In this document: one piece after another, positions 28,459 to 34,904 of the stretch
Layout: each line of letters starts with the position of its first letter
Numbering within the stretch: the first letter of the stretch is position 1
Assembly (NCBI GenBank): GCA_024681875.1
Contig: JAILAA010000133.1
Coordinates: 11,264-75,263 of the forward strand
Length of the DNA: 64,000 nt
Direction of reading: 5' to 3'
Origin: Prevotella sp.
GTDB taxonomy: Bacteria > Bacteroidota > Bacteroidia > Bacteroidales > Bacteroidaceae
The notes under the pieces: generated by a model
Database searches by the model: none
What the model was told of the DNA's origin: nothing
What the model saw: only the letters and a program-made list of their open reading frames with translations
Program-made: the position numbers and the translations under genes

Positions 28459-29208
28459 CTACGACAGCAGTTGCGTAAGGAAGATGTCGCTGAAGAGGAT
28501 AAGCATACTCGACGCCACGACGGCATTCGTCGAAGCCTTGCCCACGTTGATGCTGCCACCCTCTACGGTGTAACCATAGAAAGCAGGCACAGAGCTGATG
28601 ATGAAGGCAAAGAACTGGCTCTTGATAATCGACATCCACAGGAACCAAGGCACAAAGGCGTGCTGTAGGCCCATTGTCAGGTCATCAGGCGTGATGATGT
28701 GTCCGATGTAGGCCGTACCGTAGGCACCGACAATGCCCATCGCACTGGAGAAGATGACCAGGATGGGCATAATGGTCAGCATACCCAGAATCTTCGGAAG
28801 GATGAGATAGCAGGCGGAGTTCACGCCCATGATGTCGAGGGCATCAATCTGCTGTGTCACACGCATCGTGCCCAGCTCAGAGGCAATGTTCGAGCCCACT
28901 TTTCCTGCCAAAATAAGGCACATGATACTGCTCGAGAACTCCAACAGCATAATCTCGCGCGTCGTGTAGCCCGCCACCCAGCGTGGCATCCACGGACTCT
29001 CAATGTTCACCTTCATCTGAATGCAGATGACGGCGCCGATAAAAAACGAGATGAGCAGCACAATGCCTATCGAGTTAATGCCTAATTGCGCCATGTCCTT
29101 CACATACTGCTTCCAGAACATACGGAAGCGTTCAGGCACACTGAACGTGCGGCCCATCAGCATCAGATAGCGCCCAAAAGTGGTCAAGTATCGTTGAAGC
29201 AGTTTCAT
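28459..29208 (-). CDS. MlaE family ABC transporter permease
   Basis: A 249-residue inner-membrane permease of the lipid-transport (Mla/TGD) family. Characteristic segments are LLEFSSSIMCLILAGKVGSNIASELGTM (a conserved coupling region) and DALDIMGVNSACYLILPKIL. It would form the membrane channel of a phospholipid transporter with an MlaF ATPase and an MCE-domain protein. Neither partner gene follows it here. The ATG at 29208 (MKLLQRYLTTFGRY) is chosen because the promoter lies 33 nt upstream; the longer frame runs through it. Confidence 0.88.
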   Translation of the reverse strand: MKLLQRYLTTFGRYLMLMGRTFSVPERFRMFWKQYVKDMAQLGINSIGIVLLISFFIGAVICIQMKVNIESPWMPRWVAGYTTREIMLLEFSSSIMCLILAGKVGSNIASELGTMRVTQQIDALDIMGVNSACYLILPKILGMLTIMPILVIFSSAMGIVGAYGTAYIGHIITPDDLTMGLQHAFVPWFLWMSIIKSQFFAFIISSVPAFYGYTVEGGSINVGKASTNAVVASSMLILFSDIFLTQLLS

Positions 29209-29240
29209 CCGTCGCGCTCGTTTGTTAAGCTTTACGACTG

Positions 29241-29248
29241 CAAAAGTA
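29241..29248 (-). promoter_or_regulatory. -7 element of the mlaE-like gene
   Basis: TACTTTTG on the minus strand, followed by GCAG as in other promoters of this window. Confidence 0.45.
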
Positions 29249-29313
29249 CGATTATTTTTTCTGAATTTCTGCATTTTTTGTGACAAAAAGACCACTATTT
29301 TAAAAAAATTGTG

Positions 29314-29321
29314 TAAGTTTG
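29314..29321 (+). promoter_or_regulatory. -7 element of the first ddh gene
   Basis: TAAGTTTG followed by GCAGCGATTTACGC and a leader with AAACACAAAAC, closely similar to the leader of the second ddh copy at 40.15 kb. Confidence 0.5.
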
Positions 29322-29364
29322 CAGCGATTTACGCAAATTACAAACACAAAACTACTTTTTTACA

Positions 29365-30264
29365 ATGAAAAAAATCAGAGCAGCCGTCGTTGGATACGGC
29401 AACATCGGGCGCTATGCCTTACAGGCTTTGGAAAGCGCTCCCGACTTTGAGATTGCAGGCATTGTGCGTCGCAACGGTGCTGAAAACAAACCCGCAGAGT
29501 TGGCACAGTATGAGGTTGTCAAAGACATCCGCGAACTGAAGGACGTGGACGTGGCCATCCTTGCTACTCCCACCCGCTCGTGCGAGGAATACGCCCGACA
29601 GATCCTGCCCTTGGGCATCAACACCGTCGACTCATTTGACATACACACCATGATTCGCGACTATCGCCGCAACCTGATGGAGCTGAACAAGCAGACGAAC
29701 ACGGTCAGCGTCATCGCAGCAGGATGGGATCCAGGCAGCGACAGCATCGTGCGCACCCTGATGCAGAGTCTCGCTCCCAAGGGCCTCAGCTATACGAACT
29801 TCGGACCAGGTATGTCGATGGGGCACAGCGTCTGCGTGCGCTCAAAGGCTGGCGTGAAGAACGCCCTCTCCATGACCATCCCCTTGGGCGAAGGCATCCA
29901 TCGCCGCATGGTGTATGTGGAGCTGGAGGATGGTGCCAAACTTGACGAAGTGACGGCTGCCATCAAGGCCGACCCCTACTTTGCCTCGGATGAAACGCAC
30001 GTGTTCCAAGTGGAGAGCGTCGACGATGTGCGCGACATGGGCCACGGCGTACATCTGGTGCGCAAGGGCGTCAGCGGACAGACGCAGAACCAGCGCTTCG
30101 AATTCAACATGAGCATCAACAACCCCGCACTCACTGGTCAGGTACTGGTTAACGTTGCCCGCGCCACCATGCGCTTGCAGCCCGGCTGCTACACGATGAT
30201 TGAAATTCCCGTCATCGACATGCTGCCCGGCGACCGTGAAGACCTTATCGCTCATCTGGTTTAG
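29365..30264 (+). CDS. ddh: meso-diaminopimelate D-dehydrogenase, copy 1
   Basis: A 299-residue NADPH-dependent dehydrogenase. It has the Rossmann motif VVGYGNIGRYALQAL, the ATPTRSCEEYA loop, AAGWDPGSDSIVRTL and GPGMSMGHSVCVRS, all characteristic of Ddh. It makes meso-diaminopimelate from tetrahydrodipicolinate in one step, feeding lysine and peptidoglycan synthesis. A second copy (40180-41079) differs at only about 16 of 299 residues by hand alignment. Each copy is followed by a DUF6263 gene, so the pair was duplicated as a unit. Confidence 0.93.
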   Translation: MKKIRAAVVGYGNIGRYALQALESAPDFEIAGIVRRNGAENKPAELAQYEVVKDIRELKDVDVAILATPTRSCEEYARQILPLGINTVDSFDIHTMIRDYRRNLMELNKQTNTVSVIAAGWDPGSDSIVRTLMQSLAPKGLSYTNFGPGMSMGHSVCVRSKAGVKNALSMTIPLGEGIHRRMVYVELEDGAKLDEVTAAIKADPYFASDETHVFQVESVDDVRDMGHGVHLVRKGVSGQTQNQRFEFNMSINNPALTGQVLVNVARATMRLQPGCYTMIEIPVIDMLPGDREDLIAHLV

Positions 30265-30306
30265 ACGATGCTCTCGTGATAACGTCATAACGAAATATCG
30301 AAAAGA

Positions 30307-31188
30307 ATGAGAAAACTGTTTTTGACAAGCGTCGTGCTGCTGGTGGCCCTGATGGCTCAGGCACAGACCAAGATTGCCCCGAAGTTGGAGAACGGCTTCA
30401 AGGCTGTGTACACAGAGAAAAGCACCATCAGCATGATGGGCAAGGAACTGGCCATCAACAGCGACAATGAATACGTCGTGAGCGATGTCACCCCCGACGG
30501 CGCCGTCATCACTGTCACCAACACCGCCATGGACCTTCCTTCTACGGAAGGCATGGACCCCGTCAGCGCCATGATGCTGATGTCTGCACAGATAACGAAA
30601 GGCAGCGTAGTGAAGTTGGTCGTCAATGCCGATGGCGTTCCACAGCAAATCCTCAACCTCGACGAGGTGAAGGAGAAGGCTGGCAAGACCATCGAGACCA
30701 TCGTAGCCAGCATGTTTGACACCATGCCCGAACTCTCGCAGGCCATGTCGAAAGAAGACCTGAAGGAAAACCTCATGGTAGCCCTTACGGAAGAGAAGCT
30801 GCTGGACGATTTCGACGTGCTGGCCCTCAACGGCAAGACCATTGCCAACGGCTATCAGGATACCTTCACCAACGGCGACGGTATGAAGATGAAACGCATG
30901 TACTTTGTAGCCGGCAAGAAAATCATCAGCAACGCCACCCTAGACATGAGCAAGGACGACCTCAAGGCTTTCATCATCAAGCAGGTGGAGGAAGAGGCTC
31001 CTGAGCAGGCTGAAATGATCAAGGAGAACATCGACATGGTGATGGGGCAGCTGAAATTCGAGGCCACTGAGAAGAACACCTACCAGCTTCAGGACAACGG
31101 CTGGCCAGCCTCCATCAATAGTGAGAAGAGTCAGGACAGCATGGGACAGAGCATCAAAATCTCGTCTGTCATAGAGCTGAAGAAATAA
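30307..31188 (+). CDS. DUF6263-like secreted protein, copy 1
   Basis: A 293-residue protein with a signal peptide (MRKLFLTSVVLLVALMAQAQ). It has the ordered segments EYVVSDVTPDGAVITVT, LALNGKTIANGYQDTF, GMKMKRMYFVAGKKIISNAT and a terminal DSMGQSIKISSVIELKK. This fits the Bacteroidales DUF6263 family (all-beta, periplasmic or surface). No enzyme motif is visible and function is unknown. Its paralogue at 41083 is clearly related but far more diverged than the paired Ddh proteins. Confidence 0.7.
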   Translation: MRKLFLTSVVLLVALMAQAQTKIAPKLENGFKAVYTEKSTISMMGKELAINSDNEYVVSDVTPDGAVITVTNTAMDLPSTEGMDPVSAMMLMSAQITKGSVVKLVVNADGVPQQILNLDEVKEKAGKTIETIVASMFDTMPELSQAMSKEDLKENLMVALTEEKLLDDFDVLALNGKTIANGYQDTFTNGDGMKMKRMYFVAGKKIISNATLDMSKDDLKAFIIKQVEEEAPEQAEMIKENIDMVMGQLKFEATEKNTYQLQDNGWPASINSEKSQDSMGQSIKISSVIELKK

Positions 31189-31193
31189 GTGAT

Positions 31194-31228
31194 ACTGACC
31201 CCACCCCTACCCCTCCCCTACAAGGGAC
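31194..31228. repeat. Half copy of the GC-rich mini-element
   Basis: The sequence matches the left terminal repeat of the complete element at 37472 (ACTGACCCCACCCCT followed by CCTCCCCTACAAGGG). The right arm is missing. Confidence 0.7.
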
Positions 31229-31254
31229 TACTCTTTATACACATCTCCGATGGG

Positions 31255-31451
31255 TAGCCCCGAAGGGGCGATGGAATACAGGCAGGGGCAAGGCCCCTGT
31301 AACAACCGGCATCACACAAATCAGCCCCGACGGGGCGGCAGAATAAATACAGTACACGTTCCGTCGCCCCGTCGGGGCTTCATTTGTTGGTGGTCAACTG
31401 TTTGCAGGGGCTTCACCCCTGCCTGTATTCTGCTGCCCCGTCGGGGGCTGA
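31255..31451. repeat. Large inverted repeat cluster with GCCCCGAAGGGGC/GCCCCGTCGGGGC hairpins
   Basis: The left arm (31255-31299: hairpin, then GGAATACAGGCAGGGG) is repeated inverted at 31405-31451. Inside lies another inverted pair (31322-31344 and about 31361-31379). It fills the convergent space between the DUF6263 gene and purF-like gene and encodes nothing convincing. Confidence 0.75.
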
Positions 31452-31543
31452 CAACTGCTCCAAGTCGCGACGAATGTATGTCCTCACCCCTGCCTGGACG
31501 ATTGGTACGCACCATCGTCTTCTTTTCAGCCCTTCCAGCCCTT

Positions 31544-33019
31544 TTACCCAAAGAACTCACCGTCGGCCTGCTGCTGATCGTAGCTTGAGCCGTCGAAGCA
31601 ATGGGTACAGACGCGTTCCTTGGGCAGACCGATACTCTCGATAAGGTCTTCCAAGCGGGCGAACTTCAGGCTAGTCAGTCCTAAGCGGCGTGCTATCTCG
31701 CAGACCATACGCTGGTATTCAGGCGTATCGGTCTGCGAATATTTTTCCAAGTTCGTGCGGTCGTCGCCCTCAAAGTCGCGAATAATCTGACGCGTAATGT
31801 ATTCCAAGTCCGTTTTCGACTCAGTGAAACCGATGAACGGACATCCGTAGACCAGCGGCGGACAGGAGATGCGCACATGTATCTCACTGGCACCGTTGTC
31901 GAAGAACTCCTTCACGTTGTCGCGCAGCTGTGTGCCACGCACTATTGAGTCGTCGCAGAACACGACGCGCTGTCCTTTGAGCATTGCCTCGTTGGGAATG
32001 AGCTTCATCTTGGCCACCAGTCGGCGACGGCTCTGGTCGCTGGGTGTAAACGAGCGGGGCCACGTGGGCGTGTATTTCAGCACGGCGCGCTTGTAGGGGA
32101 TGCCTGAGCCCTCGGCATAGCCCACGGCCATGCCGACGCCCGAGTCGGGAATGCCGCACACCATGTCGGCCTCTACATCGTCTTTCTCGCCCATCATGCG
32201 ACCGTTTTTCTCGCGCACGGCCTCGGCATTGATGCCTTCATAGCAAGAGGCGGGAAAGCCGTAGTAGACCCAGAGGAACGAGCATATCTGACAGCGCTTG
32301 AACGGAGCCTGCAGCACCTCAATGCCGTCGGCCTTCAGCTTGACAATCTCGCCAGGCCCCACATCGCGTAGGATTTTATAGTTGAGGTTGGGGAAGCTGG
32401 TCGACTCGCTCGACACGCCATATGCCCTGATGAATTCGTCGGTACCGATGGGCGACAGCTGGTGCACCTCCTTCTTGCCGATGACGATGGGCGTGCGACC
32501 CAGGAAGTCGCGTGCTGCAATAATGCCGTCCTCGGTCAGGATAAGCATCGAGCACGAACCCTTTATCTTCTGGTAGACGCGGTTGATGCCGTCTACGAAG
32601 GTGTTGCCCATGTTGATGAGCAGGGCCACCACTTCAGTCTGGTTCAGCTTGTTGGCACTTTGCTCGCTCAGGTGCATACGTTGGGCCAGCAGCTCGTCGG
32701 CAATCTCGCGCAAGTTGTTGATTTTCGCCACCGTCACAACGGCATAGCGCCCCAAGTGCGAGTTGATGATGATGGGCTGCGGGTCGGTGTCGCTGATGAC
32801 GCCCAGTCCCTGATGACCGCGGAAATCGTTCAGCTCGTCCTCAAACTTTGAGCGGAAATAGTCGCGCTCCAAGGAGTGGATACTGCGTGAAAAACCTTTT
32901 TCGGGGTCGAAGGTGACGAGGCCGGCGCGGCGCGTGCCAAGATGAGAGTTGTAGTCAGTGCCGTAAAACAAATCGTTTACGCAGTCACGAGTGCTGATAG
33001 TTCCAAAAAAGCCGCCCAT
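31544..33019 (-). CDS. PurF-like amidophosphoribosyltransferase lacking the N-terminal cysteine
   Basis: A 491-residue protein with an N-terminal Ntn-glutaminase fold (YNSHLGTRRAGLVTF, GHQGLGVISDT, SHLGRYAVVTVAKINN) and a C-terminal phosphoribosyltransferase domain with the PRPP motif VVFCDDSIVRGTQL. Normal PurF begins MCGI and uses Cys as nucleophile after Met removal; this protein begins MGGFFGTIS. It probably cannot hydrolyse glutamine, though it may bind it or use free ammonia. My recollection is that Bacteroidetes carry such a Cys-less paralogue alongside regular PurF. It has its own promoter, and its gene ends beside the repeat cluster. Confidence 0.85.
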   Translation of the reverse strand: MGGFFGTISTRDCVNDLFYGTDYNSHLGTRRAGLVTFDPEKGFSRSIHSLERDYFRSKFEDELNDFRGHQGLGVISDTDPQPIIINSHLGRYAVVTVAKINNLREIADELLAQRMHLSEQSANKLNQTEVVALLINMGNTFVDGINRVYQKIKGSCSMLILTEDGIIAARDFLGRTPIVIGKKEVHQLSPIGTDEFIRAYGVSSESTSFPNLNYKILRDVGPGEIVKLKADGIEVLQAPFKRCQICSFLWVYYGFPASCYEGINAEAVREKNGRMMGEKDDVEADMVCGIPDSGVGMAVGYAEGSGIPYKRAVLKYTPTWPRSFTPSDQSRRRLVAKMKLIPNEAMLKGQRVVFCDDSIVRGTQLRDNVKEFFDNGASEIHVRISCPPLVYGCPFIGFTESKTDLEYITRQIIRDFEGDDRTNLEKYSQTDTPEYQRMVCEIARRLGLTSLKFARLEDLIESIGLPKERVCTHCFDGSSYDQQQADGEFFG

Positions 33020-33048
33020 AGATGAGTGTTAATGTCGTTTTGAGGCTG

Positions 33049-33056
33049 CAAAGGTA
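33049..33056 (-). promoter_or_regulatory. -7 element of the purF-like gene
   Basis: TACCTTTG on the minus strand, followed by GCAGCCTC, 29 nt before the start. Confidence 0.5.
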
Positions 33057-33327
33057 CAAAATGCGAAATAAAACACCAAATATTTTTCCCCTAAAGACAG
33101 ATACAAGCATCTGATTTCTTGCTCTATTTTAAGAATGATGCCATTCACATTGCCCAACAAAACAACAATGCATATTGGTAATTTATCTTTACAAATAGTA
33201 CGCTGAACGCCTCTCAGAATCGCGTAGAATTCATCAAAGGTTCCTTTGGCCGAAAATATCGCAAATTTGAAGAGTTTTGCCATCTCACTGATTGACAGAC
33301 CATTAAGCCTGTTTTTACTCTTTTTAG

Positions 33328-33396
33328 AGGCTCCCCATGAAAAAATAGAGGCTCCGCGTGAAAAAATCTCACGGTAGATTTTTTCATGCGGAGCCT
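33328..33396. repeat. AGGCTCC dyad cluster with 21-bp arms
   Basis: AGGCTCCGCGTGAAAAAATC (from 33349, 21 bp arm) pairs with 33376-33396, one mismatch, loop CACGGT. A third direct copy starts at 33328. Its design (short repeat, direct plus inverted) recalls the ATGTTTCCGG cluster at 0.83 kb. Confidence 0.7.
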
Positions 33397-33563
33397 GTTT
33401 TTGAACAAAAAAATGCTGCAAAAAAGCAAAAACAGACGCAATAGAGGGCCAAAAAGCTGCACAGGAAGTACGTATGTGTGCAATTTCAGACCCTTCGCCC
33501 CAGCCCTTCTACTTCCTGAATCCTTAAAAAGCCTTTCATCCTGCTTCTAGTTTGCGTTTTTTA

Positions 33564-33597
33564 TTTGTAAAGAAAGTGGAACATTTTTCTTTACAAA
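33564..33597. repeat. 12-bp inverted repeat
   Basis: TTTGTAAAGAAA (33564-33575) and its exact inverse at 33586-33597 with a 10-nt loop. It stands in open spacer and could be a terminator or protein-binding site. Confidence 0.5.
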
Positions 33598-34254
33598 ACG
33601 AAATGAATCGCAAGGCATTTTTTGCTACTTTCCATGAGGTCGGACGTCGGAATCATCTAACCCAAAGTGGCTGTCTAAATCCCATTGACACATTACCTTG
33701 GTGAATTTCTACTTTCATCGCTTTGTCTTTTATCTTTCTCCTATTGATTGACGGTATTCAAGAATCTTGCTCTGCAGTTCGGCGTAGGCATCGGTATACT
33801 TGTCGCTCGACTGCTGATAGAGCAATTGGGCTTCGAGCAGGCTGCTCATGGTGGTGGTACCTGCCCGGTAGTAGTCGCGATGCAGTCGAAGGTTCTCTTC
33901 TGCCTGCTCTATACTGCGCTGAGCGAGCTGGAGCTGTTGCTGTGCCTCGACCACGCTGTTCCAGGCATTTTGCATGCGGATTTGGAGCAGTTGGGTGTTG
34001 TCGTTGAGCTGGTCGATGGCTTTCTGCTGCTCAATCTTCTTACGCTTGATGGCATGGGAGCCGCCCCACCAATCAGAGATGGGGACGCTGACGGTGGCGA
34101 AAATCATGCCGAAGGAGCGGTCGACGTCAAACAGGTCGTGATAGTTGTAACCTGCACCGACGGCAACCGTCGGGAGATTCTGGCCGATGGCCATCTTTGT
34201 CATAAGTTGCGTTGCTTCGACTTGTTTCTGAAGAAGCTGGTACTCGGGAGTAAG

Positions 34255-34310
34255 CCTCACCCCCGCCCCCAGGCCCCCCTCTGTCTCCCCCCGAAGGAGG
34301 GAGGAGAGTG
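34255..34310. repeat. GC-rich repeat at the internal deletion of the TolC remnant
   Basis: CCTCACCCCCGCCCCCAGGC and the pairing CCCCGAAGGAGGGAGG region belong to the dispersed palindromic family. It sits exactly where the middle of TolC is missing. Confidence 0.65.
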
Positions 34311-34635
34311 AATAGTCTTGCTGGCGGATATTGGGAGCCTCCACCTCAAAAATGGGCAGCATCTGTGCCAGCGTAGGGGCTAAACCCGACGGAATCAGCT
34401 CCGACGGATTGACATCCATCCTTGCCATCCCCTTGTTGGCATTGAACCACATACCGGTGCCGCTGACATTGGGGAAATATTTGGTAAATGCCTCCTGCCG
34501 CTGCTGGCGGGCATACTCGATGTTATGACGAGCCGTACGGATGGCGAGGTTGTTGTGAAGGGCAGAGTCCTTCAGCTGTTGCAGGGAGAGGGCCAGCCAC
34601 GAAGGGCCCAGCCCCGGGTGTCCCAGCCCCTGAAA

Positions 34636-34669
34636 GCCCACCCCCGACCCCTCCCCAAGGGAGGGGAGG
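34636..34669. repeat. GC-rich repeat at the 5' end of the TolC remnant
   Basis: GCCCACCCCCGACCCCTCCC with AAGGGAGGGGAGG forms one palindromic unit. It lies at the point where the TolC signal peptide should be encoded. Confidence 0.65.
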
Positions 34670-34867
34670 ACGCTATCCTGATGGTTACTATGATTTTATG
34701 TCTACCAAGTTCCGTCTAAACGTAGCACTTGGCCAGCATTTAACATGGCAGATACCGAGTGAGAAGCCTGGTTGAACATCATGCACTCATTGGATTAAAA
34801 AAGGAGGTGTTTCGTATTGAAATGAGAAAATTTATGGGGAAAGCTTGCAGCATTCACATATTTATAT

Positions 34868-34875
34868 TACTTTTG
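34868..34875 (+). promoter_or_regulatory. -7 element of the GH35 gene
   Basis: TACTTTTG, 29 nt before the GH35 start codon. No clear -33 partner was fixed. Confidence 0.45.
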
Positions 34876-34904
34876 TACGCAGAAACATCTAATAACCATC
34901 TGCT

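Larger units (their letters stand above)
33029..33421 (-). other. Doubtful 130-codon frame in a repeat-bearing spacer
   Basis: The frame starts at TTG (33421) and includes FSRGASIFSWGASKKSKNR, which is encoded by the AGGCTCC dyads, then SISEMAKLFKFAIF. It runs into the purF-like promoter. Lack of a good start, repeat-derived peptide and position argue against a gene, but I cannot exclude a decayed one. The rest of 33422-33729 shows only a 12-bp dyad (33564-33597). Confidence 0.2.
33730..34690 (-). pseudogene. Broken TolC-family outer-membrane efflux gene
   Basis: The visible protein has the start of a TolC repeat (LSLQQLKDSALHNNLAIRTA, then KYFPNVSGTGMWF) and an intact second half (LTPEYQLLQKQVEATQL, PTVAVGAGYNYHDL, VSVPISDWWGGSHAIKRKK). 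About 150 residues normally found between them are absent; in their place lies repeat-encoded peptide (LSSLLRGETEGGLGAGVRL). The signal peptide is also gone; the 5' end runs into another GC-rich repeat (34636-34669), and no good start exists. I read it as a gene being lost through events at these repeats. The usual partners (membrane-fusion protein and RND or ABC pump) are absent. Confidence 0.75.
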
